Assembly: GCA_021300155.1 (NCBI GenBank)
Contig: JAJTID010000100.1
Location: 1-64,000 of the forward strand
Direction: 5' to 3'
Source: Pirellula sp.
GTDB taxonomy: Bacteria > Planctomycetota > Planctomycetia > Pirellulales > Pirellulaceae
Length of the DNA: 64,000 bases
Below the pieces are notes generated by a model. The model was not told the origin of the DNA. It saw nothing but the letters and a program-made list of their open reading frames with translations, and searched no databases. This document shows, piece after piece, positions 8,862 through 16,976 of this stretch. The translations under genes and the position numbers were made by a program. Each line of letters opens with the position of its first letter. Position 1 is the first letter of the stretch.

Positions 8862-9551
8862 ATGCCTCGCACCAAAGTACTAGTCGTTGAAGATGATCGA
8901 GCTCTCTCGGAGGTTCTTCTGTACAACCTGGATCGCGCAGGATACGAAGTGTTTAAAGCGTTTGATGGGCGAGATGGACTTAACCAAGCACAGTTGCGAT
9001 TGCCGGATGTCATGATCCTCGATGTCATGTTGCCGATCGTGGATGGTGTCGAAGTTTGCAGACGACTGAGAGCCAGTCCAGAAACAAGCAAGATCAATGT
9101 CATCCTGCTTACCGCAAAGTCGGAGGAATCTGATCAATTGATCGGTTTCTCCGTCGGTGCAGACGACTATGTCACCAAGCCGTTCAGTGTTCGGGTTTTA
9201 TTGGAGCGGATCAAATCGCTCCTGCGTAGAAAACAGGGACCGGAGTATGACGATGCCGATGTCGTCTCGCAAAAAGGCATTAGTCTCGACAGAAGAAAGT
9301 ATCGTGTCACAGTCGATGATGTTCCGGTCGAGCTTACTCGAAGCGAATTTCGTTTGCTCGACACATTGATGCGCCAGCCGGGGCGGGCCTTTGAACGATG
9401 CGAACTAATCGACTCTGCCTTAGGGGAAGACACACTCGTACTGGAACGGACCATTGACGTTCACATTCGCGCCATTCGCAAAAAAATAGGCGAAAAATCT
9501 GTTGCCATCGAAACGGTTCGCGGCGTGGGGTATCGGTTTCAAGATAACTGA
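8862..9551 (+). CDS. PhoB/OmpR-family response regulator
   Basis: A 229-residue two-domain regulator. The receiver domain has the acidic pair in VVEDD (residues 9-12), the phospho-acceptor D54 in MILDVMLP, T84 in LLTAK and K107 in YVTKPF. The C-terminal winged helix (about 135-229) has ELTRSEFRLLDTLMRQPGRAFERCELI and ends in DVHIRAIRKKIG...VRGVGYRF, diagnostic of the OmpR/PhoB class. The ATG at 8862 is chosen because MPRTKVLVVEDD is the natural domain start; the frame is open from 8814 inside phoU. No histidine kinase follows; the next gene is convergent. Given its place after phoU it is most likely the phosphate regulator PhoB, but identity rests on context. Confidence 0.85.
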   Translation: MPRTKVLVVEDDRALSEVLLYNLDRAGYEVFKAFDGRDGLNQAQLRLPDVMILDVMLPIVDGVEVCRRLRASPETSKINVILLTAKSEESDQLIGFSVGADDYVTKPFSVRVLLERIKSLLRRKQGPEYDDADVVSQKGISLDRRKYRVTVDDVPVELTRSEFRLLDTLMRQPGRAFERCELIDSALGEDTLVLERTIDVHIRAIRKKIGEKSVAIETVRGVGYRFQDN

Positions 9552-9581
9552 ATGCAACATACTTACCGCCGTTTCGTATCT

Positions 9582-10454
9582 CTAAGAGTATGCTGCGTAT
9601 AGCAGAAGTACTACCAACTGAACCAAGAAGCAATTGGCACCTAAAAAATCGCCAGTAACTCCGCCCACTCGGCACATGACGTATCGCCCAAACAAAAAGC
9701 TTACAAACACACTAGCAACTGCGATTTGAATGCCCAGCCAAAGCGCTTCGCCAAAATGGTATGACATTTGATCCAAAGAAACATAACACGTTTCTTGGAT
9801 GAAGAACAGTTGGCGCCCCCCCACAAACGCCGCCCCGCATACGAACCAAGCCGCAATCGCCACGGCTCCACTCCATAGAAAGATAGCCCAAGTGGTCTGG
9901 CTGCCCACATCTCGCACCATAGTGTGGCGATCTTCGATGGGTGGCAGCAACACCATCATCCACAAGATTGCCCAACGACCCGTCATGGCCGAAATTGGAA
10001 TGGCATACCATCCGATCTGCGGTCCGATCTCTGCGAGTAGTAGCACACGCAAACCGATCCCCAGCACCAATGCCAATACGCCGAAGGTGCCATGACGCGA
10101 ATCTTTCAAGATTTCTAAAACGCGTTCCTTTGTCCAACCACCTCCCAACGCATCCGTGGCATCGGCGAATGCATCTTCATGAAACGCACCGGTTAGCCAA
10201 CTCTCCGCAGCAATCGCAATGCATGCAGCAACAACAGTAGACCAGACAAGCGAAAGCGACGAAAACACAACACTTGTAAAACACCCGATCATTAATCCGA
10301 CGAGGGGAAAGTAACGGACAGAATTCTGCAATGCCAATCGGTGATCAAACTCTTCACTTGGAAGTAATGGTGAAACTGGAATGCGAGTGAGGAACTGAAC
10401 TGCGGCCAAGAACGCTATCCAGTTTGTGATTCCGTTGCTCTCTTTACTTGACAT
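9582..10454 (-). CDS. cobS: Adenosylcobinamide-GDP ribazoletransferase (cobalamin synthase)
   Basis: A 290-residue polytopic inner-membrane enzyme that joins adenosylcobinamide-GDP with alpha-ribazole in the last steps of cobalamin assembly. Family features seen: the early block FLAAVQFLTRIPV, the signature ESWLTGAFHEDAFADATDALGGGW with its Asp/His cluster (metal and substrate site), KERVLEILKDSRHGTFGVLALVLG, and multiple membrane helices. The ATG at 10454 overlaps the last 11 bases of glnE, so the two are probably translated together. An upstream TTG at 10463 is less likely. No other cobalamin gene is in the window, so the gene sits apart from a cob cluster. It converges on the PhoB-type gene with only 30 bases between the stops. 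Confidence 0.92.
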   Translation of the reverse strand: MSSKESNGITNWIAFLAAVQFLTRIPVSPLLPSEEFDHRLALQNSVRYFPLVGLMIGCFTSVVFSSLSLVWSTVVAACIAIAAESWLTGAFHEDAFADATDALGGGWTKERVLEILKDSRHGTFGVLALVLGIGLRVLLLAEIGPQIGWYAIPISAMTGRWAILWMMVLLPPIEDRHTMVRDVGSQTTWAIFLWSGAVAIAAWFVCGAAFVGGRQLFFIQETCYVSLDQMSYHFGEALWLGIQIAVASVFVSFLFGRYVMCRVGGVTGDFLGANCFLVQLVVLLLYAAYS

Positions 10455-13400
10455 ATTGATCAAAAAGTTTTCGATTCATCGACCGGAATCGATCGCACTC
10501 GGACTCTAGCTCTTTTCCCCCAGCAATATGACGAATGTACGCTAATCGTTCTAGCTCGATCGTCTCCTGTGGCAAATCGTGCCTAGCGGCTGTGTTCATC
10601 AATCGCAGTCCAGATTCAACCCCGCGAAGATATTGGTAACTCTCGATGATGAACTTCGATTCCGTATCCTTGAGACTCCCAATTGTGGCAAGGTAACTCG
10701 CCAGCATGGATGTCCCCTTCGCTCGATGGAACGAACCTTTGTTTGCGTTCTGCAAAACAAGCGTTCGGCAAAGCCACTCGATATCAATAGTACCGCCGCA
10801 TCCTCTCTTCAGGTTGCGATGGTGCGCGGTAGACTCGAGTGCGTTGCGTTGGCTACGCAACCATTGCGTATCACTCTCTAGCCAGGGAAGCATCTCCAAG
10901 GATATTTCGACTTGCGATTCGGCGATTTCGGCAAATTCGTGCTCTCCGCAAAAAACTCGAAAATCGACTAGTTCGATACGCTTCTCTGGCGATAGACTTC
11001 CGCTTTCGATCGCTTGAAGAAATGATTGAAGACTCCAGGAGAGAAAATTGGAACGTCCATTCCCAAGGCTCCAAATCTTGGTCTCATAGAGTTTTCCGAA
11101 TCGCCCAACGCGATTCAGCGATTGTGATACGCGCTGAGCGAGCTGTTGAAAAAAATCTTGATTGGATGATGCGATATGGCGACGAGAAATCCCCACGGGT
11201 GCCGTTTCACCGTCGGATTCGTAGAGACACAGAAGCCCCATATCGCTGTGATAGTTTGGTTCTCTAGCTCCATATTTTCCCACGAATGCAAACACGAATC
11301 GACAGGTTCCCGTCGTCTCGGTGCGTGGAACACCGAGCTTCTTAATAAGATTGTGATATTCGTTCTCGATAACTTGATTGACACATACATCCGCGATATC
11401 GGATAACGCGCGATGTGTATCGGCAATACTCTCTTTTCCAAGAACTTCACGGACACCCACGTTTAGGTGCATGGCATTCTTAAAGGACGCGAGAATCAGC
11501 GTGATGTCTTCCGCCCCGCGGCAAAGTTCATAAATCATCGTCTCAAGTTGATGTTCATCCGGCAAGCGATTGAGCATCAATGAATCCAGCAGCTCGTCGA
11601 TCATACCAGGATTGTTAACTAACAAAGAAACCAAATAGGGGCTTGCACCACAAAGTCGAACATAGAGATCCATACTCGGTTCGTGTCGGCTGAACAACTC
11701 CCAAAGGACTCCTTTCCCACCGAGCGATCGACTCGTTTTGGCCAAATTCTCCAAGGTCAAATCAGGAGCCGGAGTCTGGCTTATCTTATTCAACAATTGC
11801 GGCGCAATCGCGGCGAGAAAATGCCGACAGCGTCGCGTCGACAACATCTTGATCTCTTCGCGCGCGAGTTCCATCAGATGTTGATAGGCAGCGTGTGTCC
11901 GTTGAAATCGGTGCTTCGCCAGCAAATCATCTACCCAAACGGGCGAGGGATTCGGATCCAAAATCAAATCGGATTCATCGGCTACGTTTTCTTCACCAGA
12001 AAAAACCTCTGCCTGAAGGTGTTGCTGGATCTGTCGGACTTTGCTTATCGCATCCATAAGCTGCGACACATCCATATCGACGCAACCGTTTACCCTTTTG
12101 CCTCTCTCCGCACCACCTAGAAAAAGGGATACCGATTGCTGTGATTGCATGGCAGCCGTCTGAAATCGACCGAGAGCCGTTGCCAAGATACCTCGTTCCG
12201 ATTCGGTCAAACAACCTTCTTTCGCCAACGCATCAATGGCGCGTAACGTATTGCCTTCTCGGACCGCGAGGGAATCACCACCGTGCAGTAACTGAAGATA
12301 GCCAACAAAAAATTCCAACTCCGTACGCCAACGCACCACCTGATCTTCGTCAATTCGATCGACATTTCCGCCAATCGCCCCCCCTTTGTCATCTCTCCGA
12401 TGAATCCGTCGATAGGCAGCACCTAAACTAGCAACGTCGGATCCAGAGAGATTGCGTTGGAAAAGCAAGGTTGGTACTTCTTCAAGAATACTCTGACTAA
12501 TCGATGCGTCACCGAAAACATGCCGCGCTTTGAGAAGCGCGAACTTATGCTGGGTGCGACCGGCATTCTCAACATATTGAAGCCAACGACGGCCTTCGAG
12601 AACCATTCTCGTATCAACGCGAAAATCTCCTTCGCTAGAGAATGGCTGCTTGACCTCGTATGCAAATCCACTTGGATGCGAAAGCCATTTCACCACACGC
12701 GTCGCAAACCGGTCAAACTCCTCTTGCAGTTTCTCTTGATCAACGGCCGACGCCATGAGTGAACCAGACTCTCGGAAAAAGAGAAGCTCGAGAGGCTGGC
12801 AAAAATCCAACTCGCACCCTCCGTAAGACCCCAACCCGACGACGGCTATTCGTTTCTCCAAATCGTGTGGCGTGATCTTTCGACTGGCAGATATTCTTGA
12901 AGCAACTTGGATGGCTGCAGCGAGAGACGCTTGAGCAATCCAGGTTAACTGGTGTGAGACTTCAAACCATGGCATGCCGTGCAAACAGAATGCGCATAAA
13001 ACCCGGAGTGTTTCGCGACGTCGGAACGTACGCATCGTCGCAAGCAAATGCGTTTCATCCTCGAGTCCCCCGAGCTCTGCAACGATAACATCAGACATGT
13101 GTTCTGCAGGCACCGACTGCCCTGCCGTTAAGCGGAGCCAGTCGAAACTGTCAGGATCCTCGACAAGCCACTCGACCGAAGGAGACTGCAGAGAAAGAAT
13201 GCGCATCAAGACTGGCAGTGAATCTAAGTCTCGCTCCAAAAAGGCGATGAAGCTTCCAGGGCTTCGCGTCCTTTCGACAAATCGAAATAGTCTGTCGACG
13301 CCTACTTCTAGCTCCGGATACTTGGTCAACAACGTGCCAACTTGAGAAAGAAAGTCATGAATGGGGCCCCAATGCGGAGGCTGATTCCACCAGTCTTCAA

Positions 13401-13482
13401 TGACTTTTCGTGTCGACGCTTTGAGATTCAAAGCATGTGTTCGAATCCACTCATCAACGGTATCGGCGATCTTTCCACTCAT
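10444..13482 (-). CDS. glnE: GlnE-family glutamine synthetase adenylyltransferase with degraded active-site motifs
   Basis: About 1012 residues from the ATG at 13482 (a TTG at 13518 is also in frame). The architecture follows GlnE: N-terminal nucleotidyltransferase-like domain, linker, second nucleotidyltransferase-like domain and helical tail. Family blocks include RRRETLRVLCAFCLHGMPW, FVERTRSPGSFIAFLERDLDSLPVLMRIL and GGTIDIEWLCRTLVLQN. The enzyme normally adenylylates and deadenylylates glutamine synthetase. Both catalytic motifs are off consensus: residues 217-236 read GLGSYGGCELDFCQPLELLF where GGxELxxSSDxDLIF is expected, and residues 735-750 read GKYGAREPNYHSDMGLL, with Gly749 in place of the second Asp of the DxD pair. 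Activity of either half is therefore doubtful. No glnA or glnB lies in the window. Confidence 0.85.
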   Translation of the reverse strand: MSGKIADTVDEWIRTHALNLKASTRKVIEDWWNQPPHWGPIHDFLSQVGTLLTKYPELEVGVDRLFRFVERTRSPGSFIAFLERDLDSLPVLMRILSLQSPSVEWLVEDPDSFDWLRLTAGQSVPAEHMSDVIVAELGGLEDETHLLATMRTFRRRETLRVLCAFCLHGMPWFEVSHQLTWIAQASLAAAIQVASRISASRKITPHDLEKRIAVVGLGSYGGCELDFCQPLELLFFRESGSLMASAVDQEKLQEEFDRFATRVVKWLSHPSGFAYEVKQPFSSEGDFRVDTRMVLEGRRWLQYVENAGRTQHKFALLKARHVFGDASISQSILEEVPTLLFQRNLSGSDVASLGAAYRRIHRRDDKGGAIGGNVDRIDEDQVVRWRTELEFFVGYLQLLHGGDSLAVREGNTLRAIDALAKEGCLTESERGILATALGRFQTAAMQSQQSVSLFLGGAERGKRVNGCVDMDVSQLMDAISKVRQIQQHLQAEVFSGEENVADESDLILDPNPSPVWVDDLLAKHRFQRTHAAYQHLMELAREEIKMLSTRRCRHFLAAIAPQLLNKISQTPAPDLTLENLAKTSRSLGGKGVLWELFSRHEPSMDLYVRLCGASPYLVSLLVNNPGMIDELLDSLMLNRLPDEHQLETMIYELCRGAEDITLILASFKNAMHLNVGVREVLGKESIADTHRALSDIADVCVNQVIENEYHNLIKKLGVPRTETTGTCRFVFAFVGKYGAREPNYHSDMGLLCLYESDGETAPVGISRRHIASSNQDFFQQLAQRVSQSLNRVGRFGKLYETKIWSLGNGRSNFLSWSLQSFLQAIESGSLSPEKRIELVDFRVFCGEHEFAEIAESQVEISLEMLPWLESDTQWLRSQRNALESTAHHRNLKRGCGGTIDIEWLCRTLVLQNANKGSFHRAKGTSMLASYLATIGSLKDTESKFIIESYQYLRGVESGLRLMNTAARHDLPQETIELERLAYIRHIAGGKELESECDRFRSMNRKLFDQYVK

Positions 13483-13606
13483 CAGGCATAGTCTACACGA
13501 AAGGACGTGTTCACCCAACCGAGGGCCTTGTAAATCCGAACCGTCACAAAGACTTTTCGCCTATCAAATCTTTGCCTGACAATCGAGTTCTAGAAATTCG
13601 AACTGA

Positions 13607-13670
13607 AAATAAAAAACCCCACTCAACCTAGATCGGTCACGCCCGAAATCCGATCTTGAGCTGAGTGGGG
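13607..13670 (-). terminator. Rho-independent terminator, minus strand, upstream of glnE
   Basis: Outer stem CCCCACTCA (13617-13625) pairs with TGAGTGGGG (13662-13670), and an inner stem GATCGG (13631-13636) pairs with CCGATC (13650-13655). On the minus strand the hairpin is followed directly by TTTTTTATTTT. On the plus strand no T tract follows. It lies upstream of glnE, so it must end a different minus-strand transcript. Confidence 0.75.
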
Positions 13671-13865
13671 AAGTTTGATTTGATTCATCTCATTCGAGCG
13701 CCAGTCGGTCGTTCGCGATTCGCAACCTTCAACCACGCTTGATCTTTTTAAGTTTACCCTTCCATCTAAGATTGCAACCCCCCAATTAAGAATTTTGTCT
13801 TAATTCAACCATTCGAGCTGCGATTTTCTAGAATCTCAGTTTGGGGAACAAAAACTTAGGATTCC

Positions 13866-13937
13866 GCTACCACCCATTGCAATTGTTTTCACGACTGAAA
13901 TGATGGTAGCCGCTCGCAACGGCAGCAGCGTGCTACC
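13866..13937 (+). promoter_or_regulatory. Alternative-hairpin leader of kup
   Basis: TGGTAGC at 13904-13910 can pair with GCTACCA at 13866-13872. Alternatively, GGTAGCCGCT from 13905 can pair with AGCG plus GCTACC (13927-13937, one bulged T), giving about ten base pairs. The two structures exclude each other. The second hairpin ends 33 bases before the kup start codon; no T run follows, so if it is a switch it would act on translation or on processing. I could not match it to a known riboswitch class. Confidence 0.4.
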
Positions 13938-13970
13938 TGTCGCGAATTTCATAATCTTCGGATGTAAGCT

Positions 13971-16214
13971 GTGAATTCTACGACCAACGACGAACAGGAC
14001 GATTCGCTTGAAAAAGACAAGCAGGAAGATCCTCGTAAACCCGTCGAGTACAAGTCAACTAGTCATGGGGCGGGTCTCTTTACCCGAATTCGCGAAGCTG
14101 CCGGAACCGTTTACGGTGACATCGGTACATCGGTTCTTTACTGCGTCATGGAGTTGACTCGAGAAACGATCAAGCTGAATAACCACAACCTTCCTGCCGA
14201 ACAAGTTGCAGGAATGATCGCTACGGGTGGCCCTAATCTTGTATCTACGAATGAGGCCCTCGGCTGTTTGAGCCTCGTCTTTTGGGCGCTGATTTTTTTA
14301 ACCGTCAAGTACGATTTGTTGATCATGCGGGCAGACAATAGGGGCGAGGGTGGCGACTTTGCCCTTTGGGGGCTACTCAAAGGGTACACGGGTAAGATCT
14401 TTGGCATTGGTGTTCTCGGGTTTTTAGTCGTGACTGCCGCAGGTATGCTTGCTGCCGATGGCATCATCACTCCTGCCGTGAGCATGCTCGGTGCCTACGA
14501 ACCGTTAGAGGAATGGGCTGTTCCTGCAACAATCATCAGTCTTTTTATCTTGTTCAAACCGCAATGGCGAGGAACCAGCAAAGTCGGCGGACTCTTCGGC
14601 TGGTTTATGCTTCTCATTTGGTTTCCATGGATCGCGTTGAAGGGATTGCCATGGATTTTCAGGAACCCCGAAGTCTTCAAGGCAGTTAATCCTTACTATG
14701 CGTTTGACTTTGCCGTGAGCTACCCAACACTCGGGATGTTCGCTATTTTTGGTGTCGTTGTTCTGGCTATCACAGGAGGCGAGGCCAAGTACGCTGACAT
14801 CGGTCACTTCATGAAACAAACAGGAAAACATTGCTCAGAAGGAATGAGCGTCGATCCTGCAAACTCCGGCAGACGCCCTGTGATGCTGGCCTGGTATTCG
14901 ATCGTCCTACCGTGCCTTCTCATCAATTACGCTGGTCAAGTAGGATACATTCTAGAAAAGGGGGTACCGCCGCGGTGCAATACCTATTTTGCGCTCACGC
15001 CTCATTTCGATGGCCTCGAAGCCATCAATCAAGCTTTTCATGCATTCGACCTCATCGTTGCAGCTTGCGCAGCATTCATCGCTTCGCAGGCGCTAATCAC
15101 TGGCATGTTTTCCATTGTGAAACAGGCGATCGCACTAGGATTCGCTCCTCGCCAGCTCGTTCGCTACACAAGCCATGAAGCCGAAGGACAAGTTTACATC
15201 CCATCGGTCAATTGGGCTTTGTTCGTGGGTTGTGTGATCGCCACGCTAACTTTCCAAACCGCCAGTAACCTCGCATCTGCGTACGGCATCGCGGTTACGG
15301 CGACAATGGGTATCACGACGATTATGTTTGGCTACGTCGCGTTCTATCGATGGAAATGGAAACTTTGGCTGGTTACCGCGGTATGCTTCCCCATTTTTCT
15401 CATCGACATGCTCTTCTTTTGTAGCAATCTCACGAAGATTGCCAGTGGTGGCTACTTTCCGATCACCATCGCTGCGGTCCTGGTTCTCATCATGCTCATC
15501 TGGCAATGGGGACGAAAACAAATGGCCAAGGCGTTTTACGACTTCGGCTTCCGAGAAGGAAAAAAGATCGATTGGCTTGTTGCTCTCCGAGATAAAGTCG
15601 ACGAGATTCAGATCGCCATTGAAGAAAACCTGCCCTTGGCCAGAACACTTATCCAAGGCCGTCGGCGGCTCGTGGAAAGCGACCGCGCGGCAGTTTTTCT
15701 TTGCTCTCAACCAGTACGTACTTTGAATGACTACACGCCAGTCACCCTTCGTGTTTTTCTCAAGAAATTTGGCGTTCTCCCCTCTCACGTAACCCTTTTC
15801 CATATCAATCAAATATCGAATGCCACCTATGATGACGCCAATCGCTACGAAGTAATCAAACTTGGAAACGACATCTATGCTGTAAACGTAACGTACGGCT
15901 ATATGGAACAAACGGATATTCGAGGCGCACTTAAAGACTTGAGCCGACGAGGCAAAATCAACATAGCAGCCGAACGTTGGATTATCGAAGTGGGCGAAGA
16001 AGAGATCATCAGCCAGCCTGACTTGCCATGGATTCAAGCACTTCGTGTCGAATTATTGCGTTGGGTGCTTCGGCTATCCGCACCCGCTCACAAATACTAT
16101 GGCCTTACCTACGACGCTGGTATTTCCAAAGAATTGATCCCGATCGTGTTTGGCAAGAACGGTGTTAGAATTCGATTGCCCGAACTTGAGGTTAGCGAAG
16201 CAACCAACACATAG
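13971..16214 (+). CDS. kup: Kup-family potassium uptake transporter
   Basis: A 747-residue inner-membrane transporter; the start is a GTG at 13971 preceded by CGGATG. Family blocks are visible from the first helix (AAGTVYGDIGTSVLYCVMEL), through LSLVFWALIFLTVKYDLLIMRADNRGEGGDFALWGLL, AAGMLAADGIITPAVSMLGAYEPL, FAIFGVVVLAITGGEAKYADIGHF, CLLINYAGQVGYIL and NWALFVGCVIATLTFQ. About twelve hydrophobic helices are followed by a cytosolic tail with VFLCSQP and GYMEQTDIRGAL, as in other Kup proteins. It mediates proton-coupled K+ uptake in characterised members. The leader has possible regulatory hairpins. The moaB gene follows after 34 bases and may be co-transcribed. Confidence 0.93.
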   Translation: MNSTTNDEQDDSLEKDKQEDPRKPVEYKSTSHGAGLFTRIREAAGTVYGDIGTSVLYCVMELTRETIKLNNHNLPAEQVAGMIATGGPNLVSTNEALGCLSLVFWALIFLTVKYDLLIMRADNRGEGGDFALWGLLKGYTGKIFGIGVLGFLVVTAAGMLAADGIITPAVSMLGAYEPLEEWAVPATIISLFILFKPQWRGTSKVGGLFGWFMLLIWFPWIALKGLPWIFRNPEVFKAVNPYYAFDFAVSYPTLGMFAIFGVVVLAITGGEAKYADIGHFMKQTGKHCSEGMSVDPANSGRRPVMLAWYSIVLPCLLINYAGQVGYILEKGVPPRCNTYFALTPHFDGLEAINQAFHAFDLIVAACAAFIASQALITGMFSIVKQAIALGFAPRQLVRYTSHEAEGQVYIPSVNWALFVGCVIATLTFQTASNLASAYGIAVTATMGITTIMFGYVAFYRWKWKLWLVTAVCFPIFLIDMLFFCSNLTKIASGGYFPITIAAVLVLIMLIWQWGRKQMAKAFYDFGFREGKKIDWLVALRDKVDEIQIAIEENLPLARTLIQGRRRLVESDRAAVFLCSQPVRTLNDYTPVTLRVFLKKFGVLPSHVTLFHINQISNATYDDANRYEVIKLGNDIYAVNVTYGYMEQTDIRGALKDLSRRGKINIAAERWIIEVGEEEIISQPDLPWIQALRVELLRWVLRLSAPAHKYYGLTYDAGISKELIPIVFGKNGVRIRLPELEVSEATNT

Positions 16215-16248
16215 ATTTAATTGCTCCTAGAAAGCCCCACAAATCTCG

Positions 16249-16761
16249 ATGCCTTCGGAATCCACACAACAACATCGCAAAGAAGCTAACGATTCAGTAT
16301 TCGTTTCCATTTTGACGGTGAGCGATACCCGCACGCTAGAAACAGATTTAGGTGGGAAACTGATTGAAGAGTTGTGCCTAGAACGTGGTTTTTCGATTGT
16401 CGAACGAGCAATTGTCACAGATGATGAAACGCCTATTCGATCCAAGGTGAACGATATGCTGGCTGATGACCAATGCGACGCCGTCTTGATCACCGGCGGC
16501 ACAGGGCTCGCCGCTCGAGACTGCACGGTCGATGCTGTCGAGTCACTGTACGACGGCATGATTCCAGGCTATGGCGAACTTTTTCGCATGCTATCGTATC
16601 ACGACATCGGACCAGCATCGATGCTTAGTCGAGCAAGCGGCGGGCGAGTTGGCCAAAAAATTGTTTTGACGATGCCCGGCTCGACAGCCGGTGTGCGGCT
16701 TGCAATGGAGAAGCTCATATTGCCCGAACTCCCACACTTGGTCTTTCACGCAGGCAAGTGA
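16249..16761 (+). CDS. moaB: Molybdenum cofactor biosynthesis protein MoaB/MogA family
   Basis: A 170-residue soluble protein of the molybdopterin-binding (MoCF) fold. Seen: ILTVSDTRTLETDLGGKLIEELCLERGF at the start, the nucleotide/pterin loop DAVLITGGTGLAARDCTVDAVE (matching the TGGTGxxxRDxT family motif), and GYGELFRMLSYHDIGPASMLSRASGGRVGQKIVLTMPGSTAGVRLAMEKLI. MogA-type enzymes adenylylate molybdopterin; MoaB-type members are close relatives, and the two cannot be separated by eye. No other moa gene is present here. It lies 34 bases after kup and has a hairpin directly after its stop codon, so it probably ends the transcription unit. Confidence 0.9.
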   Translation: MPSESTQQHRKEANDSVFVSILTVSDTRTLETDLGGKLIEELCLERGFSIVERAIVTDDETPIRSKVNDMLADDQCDAVLITGGTGLAARDCTVDAVESLYDGMIPGYGELFRMLSYHDIGPASMLSRASGGRVGQKIVLTMPGSTAGVRLAMEKLILPELPHLVFHAGK

Positions 16762-16806
16762 GTCGGTTGAACTTGCGATCGTACGGCGCACCAACCGACG
16801 TTTCGT
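16762..16806 (+). terminator. Terminator-like hairpin after moaB
   Basis: GTCGGTTG (16762-16769) pairs with CAACCGAC (16792-16799), with an inner TGCG/CGCA pairing in the loop, followed by GTTTCGTT. It starts one base after the moaB stop. The T tract is short. Confidence 0.5.
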
Positions 16807-16976
16807 TGCACGCCCCCACTGCGGTGTATCTAAATCTTACTCTTCGATGGCATTCGTGAATTCTGCACAATGTCCTTGTTCTTGCTGTCCAGAAGCATTC
16901 TACTAGACTCTGAATCGCTGCGATGTGAGAATTGAAAAATCACGTTGAGCCCACCTCTCCGTTTCTGTTTTTAATA

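Larger units (their letters stand above)
13483..13970. other. Divergent glnE-kup intergenic region
   Basis: Holds no protein gene I can support. It contains a strong stem-loop with a T tract readable only on the minus strand (13607-13670), which implies a minus-strand transcript ending before glnE, and a pair of mutually exclusive hairpins on the plus strand (13866-13937) in the kup leader. The middle, 13740-13860, is AT-rich and suits promoters in both directions. Confidence 0.6.

Noticed and set aside
15246-16037. A 263-residue open frame antisense to kup
   Set aside because: Mirror of the Kup C-terminal region; the kup protein is conserved in that section and the antisense frame shows no family features.
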